This document shows, piece after piece, positions 43,376-53,363 of a DNA stretch of 64,000 nt. The stretch's first letter is position 1; the number at the start of each line of letters is the position of its first letter. Under the pieces are notes generated by a model that saw only the letters and a list, made by a program, of their open reading frames with translations, was not told where the DNA came from and made no database searches. The DNA is taken from positions 248,001 to 312,000 of the forward strand of contig NC_087079.1 in NCBI RefSeq assembly GCF_026151205.1, in the 5' to 3' direction. This DNA is from Bolinopsis microptera (taxonomy: Eukaryota; Ctenophora; Tentaculata; Lobata; Bolinopsidae). A program made the translations under genes and the position numbers.

Positions 43376-45604
43376 ATGTCTGGTATTGCTAAGAGGCAAG
43401 GGAGAAACAAAGCCCTCTCCGCCAGTTCCAGTTCCAGTTCTACACCAGCTCAACATAAAACAAAAACTGCTAAGAAGCACACATCATCATCCCTATCAGA
43501 GTTAGATGCTTCTTCAATAGCGCCCCAGCTGGACCTTACACCACACATTGCAATGCCAGCCATCCAGCACTCCCACAGAGATAAGAGGAAATGTCCCTGC
43601 GACCAGTCACTGGAATCGTCGTGGAAACTAGACTGTGCCAAGTGTGGACAGTACTGGCATGCGAACTGCGTAGGCCTTAATGGACTAAATAGTAAGATGC
43701 TCAATGATCTCACACAATGGCCCTGTCCCTTTTGTTTTGTATCACCTATTGCTACTATATCCACCCAAGTTGACGTCTGTCACGTCTGCAGAAACACTTT
43801 ATCACTACAGCAGTCAAACCTGGAAGCAGAAACAGCACTCATTTCATCACAACTAGAACCCTTAGCCAATTGTTGCAAGCTCATTAAGGATATTGACTTT
43901 GTTCAATTCAGTAACAGAATTGACACACTTGGCCAATTTGACCAACGCCTTAAGCACCTCCTCCTAAAAGACCAGCCCTGGAAATCCTTAGACTCAGATA
44001 TAAAGCTCCTTTCAGACCAGTTGGCCACTACCCTGGATAAATCACCCACACCACCACTCAACACCACAATTGAAAACCTCACAACTGCCTTACAAACTCA
44101 TGACAAGACTTTCCACTCACTCACCAACCAACTAAATGAACTCAAACAGCAAGTCACATCCCTATCATCAGACATGACCACCTCACCAACATCAGATCAA
44201 TCTGACAAGCTCCTTGAACGGGTGTCACAAGAGCTCAGAGAGGTATGCAAGCAGGAGCTGAAGCAATCAACAGCAAATCTGCAGCATTCCTCAGAGCATC
44301 CACTGACCATCCCTGGATTACAAGAGCTCAACACCCAGGTTGTAACCCAGCTGCCCCCACACAGTCGCCCGCCTGTCTCTAAACACACTCTCGATTTTAT
44401 TGATGAGGAGACAGAGAAGGATCTCATAGAACTGCTTGATTCTCGCACATCTGAGTTCAAGAATGAGAATGGACGATCTGTTCTGGCTTTTGGAGAAAGA
44501 TATCACTACACTGGCACAAAATCATCACCCTCATCCGACCAACTGCCAGACCAACTCCAATCACTCATAACACAACTGAACAATGATCATCCAAACTCTC
44601 CACCTGTCAACAGCATTCTCATCAATCGGTATGATGGTCACTTAAGCTTCCTTCCACAACACTCAGACAACGAACCCCTCATTCACCCTGACTCATCAGT
44701 ACACACACTTTCACTAGGTCACCATTGCACAGTCACTTTCAGCAAGACTGGCACCACAGAACCCTATCACAACCAGTCTTGTCCACCACGATCACTATAC
44801 ACTATGACCAGGGCAAGTCAGGATTTGTACGAACACAGAATTGAACCAGGATCTGTCGACTCCGGTGTCCGATACTCTGTGACCCTCAGATCTGTTAGTG
44901 CTCTAAACCGTGCTTCTACATGCATCATGGGAGATTCGAACACTGGTGGACTTAAATTTGGACTTGATCCTAAGAGATCCTTTGGAAAGTTCCTTCCTGG
45001 AAAACAAGTCTTCGCACCTACTGTAGACCACATTGACCCATACGAATCCTGCGGCTACAAAAACACTGTCATTCTCTGCGGACTCAATGATATTAGGCAG
45101 GATAATGTCAAAACTCCATCTGACATCAAACAAGTGTTCAATAAATTTACTAGTAAAATTGCTGAAATTCAAGCTGTCAATAAAAAAACTAATGTTTATA
45201 TATGTCCGCTGCTGCCAACTAAATGTATTGATTTAAATAGAAGAGTCAATTTCTTTAACTATCTGATTCAAACCCAGCTTCTCCCTTTCAACTTTGGTGT
45301 GAGACTGGTAGAAGGGTTTCCAAGCTTTGCTGATGAGAACGGGCTATTAAGCCAACACTTGTCAAAAAGGTTGACGAAGTTCCAGAAACCTGATTACTTA
45401 CACCTCAATTGGAGGGGGGTTGCAAAGTTAGCAGCAATCATTAAAAATACTATTCTTCTTAGAGTTAATGGTGGTCGAGACAGACGCAGAGCTGGACGAG
45501 GGGGGAATCAGGTGGACTCCACATCATTTCGTGACATAACTGCACGCTCTCTTCCTGCTGATAAACGAGTATCTGGTGCTCCTGACGGCTACCAACCGTC
45601 ATGA
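43376..45604 (+). CDS. Retrotransposon ORF1: PHD finger, AlkB-like dioxygenase, SGNH hydrolase
   Basis: 742 residues. A Ser-rich basic N-terminus precedes a PHD-type zinc finger (C73, C75, C87, C90, H95, C98, C117, C120), followed by a long helical Gln/Leu-rich region (about 130-340). Residues about 345-510 look like an AlkB-family Fe(II)/2-oxoglutarate oxygenase: GRSVLAFGERYHYTG, NRYDG, iron ligands HSD (H429, D431) and H487, and RYSVTLR with R499 and R505. Residues about 515-695 look like an SGNH/GDSL esterase: GDSN (S521), CGLND (N571) and DYLHLNW (D673, H676). Esterase and PHD domains are known in CR1/L2-type ORF1 proteins; I am not aware of all three together as a standard layout. The stop overlaps the ORF2 start (ATGA). 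Confidence 0.82.
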   Translation: MSGIAKRQGRNKALSASSSSSSTPAQHKTKTAKKHTSSSLSELDASSIAPQLDLTPHIAMPAIQHSHRDKRKCPCDQSLESSWKLDCAKCGQYWHANCVGLNGLNSKMLNDLTQWPCPFCFVSPIATISTQVDVCHVCRNTLSLQQSNLEAETALISSQLEPLANCCKLIKDIDFVQFSNRIDTLGQFDQRLKHLLLKDQPWKSLDSDIKLLSDQLATTLDKSPTPPLNTTIENLTTALQTHDKTFHSLTNQLNELKQQVTSLSSDMTTSPTSDQSDKLLERVSQELREVCKQELKQSTANLQHSSEHPLTIPGLQELNTQVVTQLPPHSRPPVSKHTLDFIDEETEKDLIELLDSRTSEFKNENGRSVLAFGERYHYTGTKSSPSSDQLPDQLQSLITQLNNDHPNSPPVNSILINRYDGHLSFLPQHSDNEPLIHPDSSVHTLSLGHHCTVTFSKTGTTEPYHNQSCPPRSLYTMTRASQDLYEHRIEPGSVDSGVRYSVTLRSVSALNRASTCIMGDSNTGGLKFGLDPKRSFGKFLPGKQVFAPTVDHIDPYESCGYKNTVILCGLNDIRQDNVKTPSDIKQVFNKFTSKIAEIQAVNKKTNVYICPLLPTKCIDLNRRVNFFNYLIQTQLLPFNFGVRLVEGFPSFADENGLLSQHLSKRLTKFQKPDYLHLNWRGVAKLAAIIKNTILLRVNGGRDRRRAGRGGNQVDSTSFRDITARSLPADKRVSGAPDGYQPS

Positions 45605-48600
45605 CTACTCTAACTAAAGAGGTATGTAAACACTGCTGCAAGGGTATCTATGTGGGCCAAGCCATAGTCGAGTGTTCCGAATGTAACCATGCAACTCATC
45701 ATAAATGCTACAATATTGTCAATACCGATTTATGCGGTAACTTTCTCTGCAATACATGTGTAAATCTTGCTGTTAAACGATACAACCCGTTCAAATATGA
45801 TATCTCCGACGAAGAAATCGATCTAGACGATACGATAACTAAGCTCTCGCAAATTTTAAACTGCTGTTCTCAGCTTAACAGAAGTCAAATTAATCAAACT
45901 CTAGAAACTTTAACCGAAGGTCAAATGTCAATGATGTTTCAAAACATAGACGGTAACAAAAGTAACTTTGATACTATGTGTATAGATCTTCGCCGATATA
46001 ACAAAAAGTTTTCCATAATTGCACTTGCTGAAACAAATGTAGGACCTGAATTAAGTAGTTTGTATCAATTAACCGAATACAATAGTTTTTACCAAGCAAC
46101 CTTTCGAGAGAAAAAGAAGGGCACCGGAGTTGCAATTTATATCCACCAGTCACTAAATGCAACAATCGATAATACCCTCTCCTATGTAAGTGAAAACCTA
46201 GAAATCCTATTTTTAAGATTCAACAATGGTAACTCAAGCACCTTTGTTGGAGTTTTATACCGCCCTCCGAGTGGCAATTTTGACTTAGCGCTAAGTGAAC
46301 TAGCCGACACTCTGGACAAAGTCCCCAGACACTCGTATATAGCTGGTGACTTTAACATCAATCTTCACGGCGACAGCAACAAGGTTGCTAAATATGAACA
46401 CGTTCTTTACAGTCGAGGCTTCTATCCTCTCATATCTGTAATGACCCATGAAAAACCCGGCTGTATTCCTTCATGCATCGATAACATCATTACCAATGAT
46501 TTAGACAACATTATAACATCTGGCACATTCAAAGACAAAATCACACATCATCACCCCATATTCTTAGCACTCAACACACACCTTGACCAGAACGATTGCA
46601 AGATTAAGTATGAACAGTTTTATGACTACTGTAACTCTAACGTAGATAAGTTCACCGACAAACTATCAAATAGTCTTGATAACACTGTAATAAATTGTTT
46701 TGATACCTTTGCTGACACATTTAACGTTGCTTTTGACGAATGTTTCAAGTTAGAAACCCCGAAATGTACAAAACGCACTATGCAAAACAATCCATGGATT
46801 ACACCAGCAATTATAACATCAATAAATCACTGTCACGAACTATACGAAAACTGGGTCAAAGCTCGCAAAGTCAAGTGCAATCTAGGAGATACTGACACAA
46901 AAGGTGGCTTCTGTCACTGCGCAGTATGTAACAAAAAGCGCAGTGAGTACTTAACTTATAAATATTATAGAAAAGAACTCAAAGTTATACGTGAAAAGGC
47001 TCAAACTTCGTACAATATGGGTAAATTTAATGAAGTTCAAGGTGACAGTAAGAAAACATGGCAACTAATCAATAAGATACGCGGCAAAGGGAAACGAGAA
47101 ATTAAACCCCCGTTTGTTATTAATAATGAGAAAATAATGAATCGTAGAATTATAGCTAACGAATTTAATAATTACTTTGTATCTCTTGCCCCTAAGTTGA
47201 ATGAATCATACAGTACAACCGGTCAAATTAGACTAAGTCCAATTCAATGCTTTACGGACTACTTACCAAGGCCAAATACCTCAAGTATATTTCTCAGCGA
47301 TTGTACACCAGAAGAAATAGAGAAAATCATTAGCGAACTCAAGAATGGAAAAGCTAGTGACATCCCTATTCACGTCATCAAACGAACGTCTAAGATTATA
47401 AGCCCACTCCTGTCAGTATTATTTAATGAACACATGAGAAATGGAACTTTTCCAGACCGACTGAAAATTGGTAAAATTAGCCCTATATACAAAAAAGACG
47501 GTACAGAATATCTCGAAAACTATAGGCCAGTATCTACCCTAGCTGTGTTCGGAAAGTTATTTGAGAAAGTAATCTACTCCCGTTTGTACAGTTTTCTTGT
47601 GTCGCAGAACGTTTTGTTTGAGAACCAGTTTGGTTTTAGGAAGAGTCACTCAACTAACCACGCCCTTAATTACTCAGTTGACTATGTAAACTCCCATATA
47701 AAGGAAAAGCAACATGTATTAGGTATCTTTATCGACTTATCAAAGGCATTTGACACTATCAGTCACGATAAACTTCTCATAAAACTTGACAAATATGGTA
47801 TAAGAGGTAACGCAAACGAGCTTATTGGAAGTTACCTATCGAACAGACAGCAGTACGTTTCAGTTTTAGGTGAGGAATCTGATAAACTCCCTGTTATTTG
47901 TGGAGTACCACAAGGTAGTGTTTTAGGACCGCTACTGTTTATAATTTACATAAACGATATCTATAACTCATCAGACCTAGGAAAATTTATACTTTTCGCT
48001 GATGACACCAATATATTTGTAGTCGACAAATCTGTCCAGAATCTCTACCAAAAAGCTAATACTATAATGAATTCTGTTTACAATTATATGAAATGCAATC
48101 TTCTCCACATTAACATCAAGAAATGCTGTTACATTCACTTTACACCAGGAAAGAAGGATGTAACTAGTAGTAGTAGTAATAGTAATGATCTTATTTTAAC
48201 GTTGAATAACACAGTCATTAAACGTGTTGATGAAACTAAATTCCTCGGCGTTATTATAGATAAAAACCTTAACTGGAAACCTCATACTGCATATCTTAGT
48301 TCTAAATTAAAGTGTGAAGTCGGTAAACTCTGCCGTATGAGAAGATTTATACCTAAAGAGCTGTATAATGACCTCTACCACACCCTCTTCGAATCTCATC
48401 TAGGATATGGGATCTCAGTGTGGGGAGGCATATCGAACAATAGGCTTGAACCAATATTTAAAATTCAAAAAAAGTGCACTCGTATTCTATTTGGTGATCA
48501 AGAGGCATACAGTAATAAGTTCAAAACATGTGCTAGAACCCGCCCAATTGGATCCCAAAAACTTGGAGCCGACTTCTATAAACGAGAATCAAGTAAACCC

Positions 48601-48951
48601 CTTCTCAGCAGAAACAAAATACTCTGCGTGCATAATTTGTATAAGTACCACTGTCTACTTGAAATGTTTAAAATAATCAAACTTCACACTCCAATACCGA
48701 TGTACAATTTATTTCAAAAGTCACCCCGACGTGATAACTACTTTATTAACCCCGCTGCAACCAATTTGTTTGTATATAAAACCTCGAATATGTGGAATAA
48801 ATTCCTTAAACCTTCTAGTAAGATTGACTTCTCGTCCCCAATTGCACTTGTTAAAGGTCGCATTAAATCTATGCTACTCAATGCTCAAAAAGCTGGAAAC
48901 ACTGATGAATGGTCAGAACTCAACTTTGATGGAAATGACATGTGCCTATAA
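45601..48951 (+). CDS. Retrotransposon ORF2: zinc finger, APE endonuclease, reverse transcriptase
   Basis: 1116 residues. N-terminal PHD/RING-like finger (CKHCC at 9-13 through CNTC). APE endonuclease about 110-330 with MFQNIDGNKSN, ALAETNV, VLYRPPSG, YIAGDFNINL and ITHHHPIF in place of the usual SDH-type end. RT about 560-850: LENYRPVSTLAVFGKLFEK, FIDLSKAFDTISH, CGVPQGSVLGPLLFIIY and FADDTNIF near residue 800. A C-terminal region (HLGYGISVWGGI, CTRILFGDQEA, TCARTRP) is shared with the minus-strand element at 60107-64000. The ORF starts inside the last codons of ORF1 (4-nt ATGA overlap), suggesting termination-reinitiation. Confidence 0.9.
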   Translation: MTTLTKEVCKHCCKGIYVGQAIVECSECNHATHHKCYNIVNTDLCGNFLCNTCVNLAVKRYNPFKYDISDEEIDLDDTITKLSQILNCCSQLNRSQINQTLETLTEGQMSMMFQNIDGNKSNFDTMCIDLRRYNKKFSIIALAETNVGPELSSLYQLTEYNSFYQATFREKKKGTGVAIYIHQSLNATIDNTLSYVSENLEILFLRFNNGNSSTFVGVLYRPPSGNFDLALSELADTLDKVPRHSYIAGDFNINLHGDSNKVAKYEHVLYSRGFYPLISVMTHEKPGCIPSCIDNIITNDLDNIITSGTFKDKITHHHPIFLALNTHLDQNDCKIKYEQFYDYCNSNVDKFTDKLSNSLDNTVINCFDTFADTFNVAFDECFKLETPKCTKRTMQNNPWITPAIITSINHCHELYENWVKARKVKCNLGDTDTKGGFCHCAVCNKKRSEYLTYKYYRKELKVIREKAQTSYNMGKFNEVQGDSKKTWQLINKIRGKGKREIKPPFVINNEKIMNRRIIANEFNNYFVSLAPKLNESYSTTGQIRLSPIQCFTDYLPRPNTSSIFLSDCTPEEIEKIISELKNGKASDIPIHVIKRTSKIISPLLSVLFNEHMRNGTFPDRLKIGKISPIYKKDGTEYLENYRPVSTLAVFGKLFEKVIYSRLYSFLVSQNVLFENQFGFRKSHSTNHALNYSVDYVNSHIKEKQHVLGIFIDLSKAFDTISHDKLLIKLDKYGIRGNANELIGSYLSNRQQYVSVLGEESDKLPVICGVPQGSVLGPLLFIIYINDIYNSSDLGKFILFADDTNIFVVDKSVQNLYQKANTIMNSVYNYMKCNLLHINIKKCCYIHFTPGKKDVTSSSSNSNDLILTLNNTVIKRVDETKFLGVIIDKNLNWKPHTAYLSSKLKCEVGKLCRMRRFIPKELYNDLYHTLFESHLGYGISVWGGISNNRLEPIFKIQKKCTRILFGDQEAYSNKFKTCARTRPIGSQKLGADFYKRESSKPLLSRNKILCVHNLYKYHCLLEMFKIIKLHTPIPMYNLFQKSPRRDNYFINPAATNLFVYKTSNMWNKFLKPSSKIDFSSPIALVKGRIKSMLLNAQKAGNTDEWSELNFDGNDMCL

Positions 48952-50470
48952 TTAAGAACACACAAACTAGTCCATATAGATTTCATACTACACACACAAA
49001 ATAACACACACAATACACACCACAGTCAAACATAGAAACTATATATTCACACATATAACACAGAACACTGATCATCCGCTTTACACTGGTGTCTGGACTT
49101 GTCTGGAGTGTTCGTCTGGAACGTGGGACGGACTCACAAATATATTGTGTAAACGTAGCGCGCGAAACTTAAATATTGTATAACTCTATCATTTCATTAC
49201 CCAGCGTGATTTACCGCGCCAGAATAATGAAATGAAGCCGCGCTATATCCGTGAACCTACAGTGACTTATATTTTATATTTTGTATCTCTTATATTATTA
49301 CTACGTAACGCGAAATTAAGTTGTATCACACTCCCGGTTTTGGACCCCAATGTTAACCTTGCAGCAACTGTGTCAGCCCAATATACTCTAGAAGTATGAT
49401 CACACTTATTTTAATGAACAAAAGACCCATAATTAATATAATCAGATACTCGTCAACAGCAGCAGTTTCCTTACGTGTGATGTGTTGTCCTTCTCCTTTC
49501 TGTGTCCCCGTCGTTTTGTTTTGTGAAATGTATTGTAGTAGTGTTTTAATATTTAAATCGAACGCAACTCAATAGTTAATAATAACAAACACAAATACTA
49601 TTTTAAATAATTGATTAATATCGATTTATATACGAACCAAACATTAATTATTCTTTAATAACCTTTTATATATGTGTTAAACGATCCAGGGCATATCTAA
49701 AATTCGATAATGAACTTCATATACTATTAGTGCCGCGTGCTGATAAATATTCTGGGAATCAATCCACCCAATCGTGGCGATAACATATTTTTGTGCTTGG
49801 CCGGTTTTAGGTTTGAGTTTGTGCTCCAAAAGTGGTAAATCGGGTGCTAGTAAAGCTCTTGCAGGCAACTGGCTCCTTTTGCCAACTGCTTTTGGTTTAA
49901 GCGCTGACTCACATTTGGAACGGGCACTGGTATAATTGTAATATCCTACGAAGTCAGCATGCTATATTATTTTGCAAAACTCGTTTAATATCTTGACAAT
50001 ATTTAAAGTTTATGGTTTTAGGTTTGGGCGCGGCGCACGCACCGCTTATATGTTATAGCTCATTCAGCTTCTGTTTTCAGCGCTGTGTTGCTACACATTG
50101 TATAGCATGTGGGTCAAGCGCGGTGCCGCGCCTAAACAGCAAAAGAGTTATTTATTTTAAAATTTATTTTTGTATCTCAAAAATGATGTAAAGTTTTTAA
50201 TGTGACGTAGAATTAAACCTATTTCCGTAGTACAGCCTAAGTGCTAAGCATGCTTGTTAGAAAAACTATGAACAATGAACATAACATGCTAGCTTTCTTT
50301 ATTTTTGTAAGTCGCGTCGGCTGACATCTTGGGTTGTACTGGATGTAACAAGTTTATTATCGGATGTCTACTTATATTTATTATGATATCATTATTCATT
50401 GTAATGGCAATAAAATTTAAATTTTGTTTTACTTAAAATTTTGTTTTACTTGTTTATATCTTATGATTGA
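48952..50470. other. 3' UTR of non-LTR 1 and remainder of PLE3 3' region
   Basis: No gene seen. CA-rich patch at 48955-49020; AATAAA-like signals near 50410. The junction between the non-LTR tail and PLE3 sequence is not evident. Confidence 0.4.
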
Positions 50471-50661
50471 ATGAGACTTACTCACAAATTTCCCATCTCA
50501 GTATTGATCTATTTTTGTCATGTTTTTAATTTACTTCATAGAACAGTTATTTTAATAAACTTGCTTTCAGAATGAGACATGTAAAGATTACACAATTGAT
50601 AGCTTAATGTGAATTTCGTGTTTTACTGTTTCACTGAATGTCTCAAATATATATATATATA
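50471..50661 (+). repeat. PLE3 3' pseudo-LTR
   Basis: Direct repeat of 35123-35307, differing mainly in the length of the final TA run. Confidence 0.85.
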
Positions 50662-50709
50662 TACAAAATGAAACGACCGGTTGAGTCAGACAAATGTTTC
50701 AATGATCAA
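50662..50709 (-). other. Incomplete hammerhead-type sequence
   Basis: The minus strand has GAAACATTTGTC and TGACTCAACCGG exactly as in the ribozymes at 51359-51416 and 51870-51927, but the CTGATGA core and helix II are replaced by GATCCATTGATCATT. It is therefore not expected to cleave. Confidence 0.6.
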
Positions 50710-50732
50710 TGGATCACAACTTATATATATAT
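50710..50732 (+). repeat. 23-bp direct repeat flanking the PLE3 nest (right)
   Basis: Identical to 35071-35093. Confidence 0.55.
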
Positions 50733-51339
50733 AATAAATAATAATAATAAATTAATGTTATTTTTATACAGCACCAAAAGGTTAAATAATTTAAATTTAA
50801 CCCTTATGCACAGCTGTAAATGATACTTAAATTAACGAGAGTGTGCATCTTTGCCTTAGACGGAGGTGGAACAAGAAACTGTTCAGAAAACAGGCGATAA
50901 AAACTGTAAAATATAACGTGACTAAATAAGGCAGATGCACCTAACAAGCAGATATCCAAGAAGGGTTAGCAGGTTTTCTAACAGAGGACTAGAAGAAAGG
51001 ATAATGACTACAAGAAATCGCAGTATGAAACTCAACAGCCTAACAAATTTAAAAATCGGGGTTATAAAAATGAAATTCCCTGATATATTAAAAATTCTAT
51101 AAAAACTCAATAAAAATTCCTTAAAAAATCCATAGAAATTCTATAGATTCCAAATATACAAACAATCTGAAGTTTCCAATATACAATGAAAATTGATTGA
51201 AGAAGTTAACTGCAGAACAGTAACTGATGATAAAGATTATAACTGAAAATCCAATACAGTCATACCAAACAATCTGGGCAACATAAAAGTAGAGACAGTA
51301 AAAAAGAGAAGAAAAAGATGCTCTAGTACTTGAGACAAA
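50733..51339. other. Intergenic, AT-rich, no gene seen
   Basis: Frames at 50922-51110 and 51121-51381 (minus) are hydrophobic, low-complexity and without recognised motif. Confidence 0.4.
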
Positions 51340-51358
51340 ATACAAAATGAAACGACCG

Positions 51359-51416
51359 GTTGAGTCAGACAAATGTTTCAATCATGATACAAAACCATGA
51401 TATCATCAGTGACAAC
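51359..51416 (-). ncRNA. Hammerhead ribozyme, left copy
   Basis: Minus strand: GTTGTCA, core CTGATGA, helix II ATCATG/CATGAT, GAAA, two-base-pair helix III (AC/GT, loop ATTT), cleavage triplet GTC, then TGA-CT-CAAC pairing back with GTTG-TCA as helix I. One T-T mismatch sits at the base of helix II. Confidence 0.72.
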
Positions 51417-51438
51417 TGAGGTATAGGAACTAAAATTA

Positions 51439-51771
51439 AGGAAAAATGAGGAGCACCACTACATCGGAATGACGGAGGGCACATTCAAGGACCGGTACAA
51501 TGGGCACACGTCATCATTTCGCCTGGAGCGGTACCGAAATAGAACCAAACTGTCGGAGAAGATCTGGTCCTTCAAAGACCGTGGGTTAGAATTCAGGATC
51601 GAATGGAAAATAATCAGACGTGGACACGGATACAGAGCCGGCCAGAACAGCTGCGATCTGTGCACGTCTGAGAAATTAGAAATCTTACTTCGATCCTCTG
51701 ACCCACACTTACTTAACTCCAGGACGGAAATCCTTACAAAATGCCGCCATAAACGGAAATTCCTTTTATAA
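51439..51771 (+). pseudogene. GIY-YIG endonuclease C-terminal fragment (PLE family 4)
   Basis: Begins at HHYIGMTEGTFKDRYNGH (the YIG half; the GIY half is lost), then FRLERYRNRTKLSEKIWSFK, CDLCTSEKLEIL (Cys pair and catalytic Glu region), LNSRTEILTKCRHKRKFLL and stop. The last block is typical of Neptune/Poseidon-like PLE nucleases. It is distinct from PLE1-3. Confidence 0.85.
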
Positions 51772-51869
51772 TCTAATGACTCATATATCTAACCCCTAGT
51801 ATTGTTTCACGAGTGAATGTTTATGTTAATTTGTAGCTTTGTAATTTTAATTTTAGTTCCTATACCTCA

Positions 51870-51927
51870 GTTGTCACTGATGATATCATGGTTTTGTATG
51901 ATGATTGAAACATTTGTCTGATTCAAC
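51870..51927 (+). ncRNA. Hammerhead ribozyme, right copy
   Basis: GTTGTCA 51870-51876, CTGATGA 51877-51883, helix II ATCAT 51885-51889 with ATGAT 51901-51905, GAAAC 51907-51911, loop ATTT, GTC 51916-51918 (predicted cut after C51918), TGA and CAAC 51919-51927 closing helix I. All core positions needed for a type I hammerhead are present. It lies about 100 nt after the GIY-YIG stop, on the same strand. Confidence 0.75.
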
Positions 51928-52121
51928 CGGTCGTTTCATTTTGTATCTAGCTCTCGGCTTGCCGATTGAGCACTGTAAGCAGACGAAGCCACCCACAATT
52001 TATATATATATATATATATATTATTCGCAATAATAAATTGTGCAGGTATTTGCATCCGTTCATGTTTACATCAATATCATGATTACATCATTTGTCATAT
52101 AAAAAAATTTGATTGACAACG

Positions 52122-52358
52122 CCAGACGGTATAAATCTTTATTCCACTGGGAAGTATGAATAGGGTTATTTTTTGGGGATGCTTTTTGAATTTATTTGAA
52201 ATTTTTTAATAAAGTTGTAGTTAATTATTTATTGATTTTGGTGGTAAGATATTTATATTTTTCCATATATATATTCCATGATAGTGATTTGATACTTTGT
52301 AGATGGTAGACATGTGTGATGATGTTATGTCATAATTTTTACTTACTTACTTACTTAC
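52122..52358 (+). mobile_element. Heavily 5'-truncated copy of non-LTR 2 (3' end only)
   Basis: TAAATCTTTATTCCACTGGG and TGATGATGTTATGTCATAAT, then (TTAC)n, match 59072-59278. It retains only the last codons and the 3' UTR. Confidence 0.85.
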
Positions 52359-52362
52359 GCGC

Positions 52363-52911
52363 GATGTCAACCCTTTCAGATCGTTGCCTTGCAAATTAAC
52401 AAAGTAACGATCTCGTCGATGCGAAGTAAAATAATGATTTGCGCGGCGTGTTGAAGCGGCGAAGTCCTCCAAAAAATATAACATTTTAAAATTCATTTCT
52501 CTAAATAGTACCAAACAGGGTGCCAACATTTGGCGGAATGACAGGCTGAACGCCACCCAGTAACGTGATACAACGCGATGCACTATTGAGATGCGCCGCG
52601 CATTGGATAATATGCTACAGCATACCTCGACTGCATGCATTTGGCATTATGTTTAAAAAAATCATAAGCAAAGAAAATAGGAGCTGGAACAAATCAGTAA
52701 TGTCAAGTGACTGATTTAATTCGCTTAGCAGTTATAATGAGTGATTCTTATCTTAAATAATATTTTTCAAAAGATAAATCATGTACACTATTTTGGAGGA
52801 CTTTGCCGCTTCGACGCGCCGCGCAAACTAGCATTCTTGCTTGTGCTTCGCATCGACAAGATCGTTGCATGCTCTGCTTCGCAAAGCAACGATCTGGAAG
52901 GATTAACATCA
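52363..52911. mobile_element. MITE with ~125-bp terminal inverted repeats
   Basis: GATGTCAACCCTTTCAGATCG.. (left) pairs with ..CGATCTGGAAGGATTAACATC (right), and inward GCGCGGCG/CGAAGTCCTCCAAAA pairs with TTTTGGAGGACTTTGCCGC. CGATC and GTTGC words repeat near each end. No ORF of its own; apparent frames lie in the arms. It abuts the (TTAC)n tail at 52358. Confidence 0.8.
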
Positions 52912-53334
52912 TCAATCAAACACAATTTTAAATAAAAAATAGACAATAGAGACATCATAAAAGAATGTTAATATAATGTTTTATCATGGTTGTCAGTTTT
53001 CGACAAATGATGGTTCTACCTTTCATCCCTGTTCATATGTGTTTCATTGAAATTATTGTTGCTTGTAAGGAATCCTATTTTGAATCACCATGGCGAATCA
53101 CATAATCCGTAATCGAGAATATGTTTAGTATCTGGAATCGAGTGCTATTATCTGAGAGCCCAGAAGGCTATAAGTAAATTGATTTACCTTCATCGATCGA
53201 TAGAATCAAGAATGTTATCGTAGCTTGACCATAAATGTTTTCGGATCGGTTTTGATGCCCATTCATATCCCATATAATCCCATATAATATATTATAGAAA
53301 ATCGATTTCATCGCTTCTATCATTTGCCATTCAA
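52912..53334. other. Intergenic, no gene seen
   Basis: AT-rich unique sequence upstream of the RLE-type retrotransposon. Confidence 0.4.
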
Positions 53335-53363
53335 GAAAACAACAAATTTTTCAAGAAAGTGTG

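Larger units (their letters stand above)
43202..49330 (+). mobile_element. Non-LTR retrotransposon 1 (apparently full length), inserted in the PLE3 3' UTR
   Basis: 5' end placed at the shared leader, ORF1 43376-45604, ORF2 45601-48951, then a 3' UTR whose end I cannot define (about 49330 is a guess). Both frames are intact. Confidence 0.65.
35094..50709 (+). mobile_element. PLE3: Penelope element holding three nested insertions
   Basis: Terminal direct repeats of about 190 bp (35123-35307 and 50471-50661) and 23-bp outer repeats bracket the element. Inside it are foldback element B (38037-42200), repeat R (42503-42839) and a non-LTR element (from 43202). Without these the PLE would be only a few kilobases. 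The pseudo-LTR layout is known for Penelope elements. Confidence 0.65.
51340..51946 (+). mobile_element. PLE remnant: GIY-YIG fragment between inverted ~97-bp hammerhead repeats
   Basis: 51340-51438 is the reverse complement of 51850-51946 with one or two differences. Each contains a hammerhead motif. Between them is the end of a GIY-YIG nuclease. Penelope pseudo-LTRs can occur in inverted orientation and hammerhead motifs have been reported in them, so this is best read as a severely 5'-truncated PLE of a fourth family. Confidence 0.75.
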
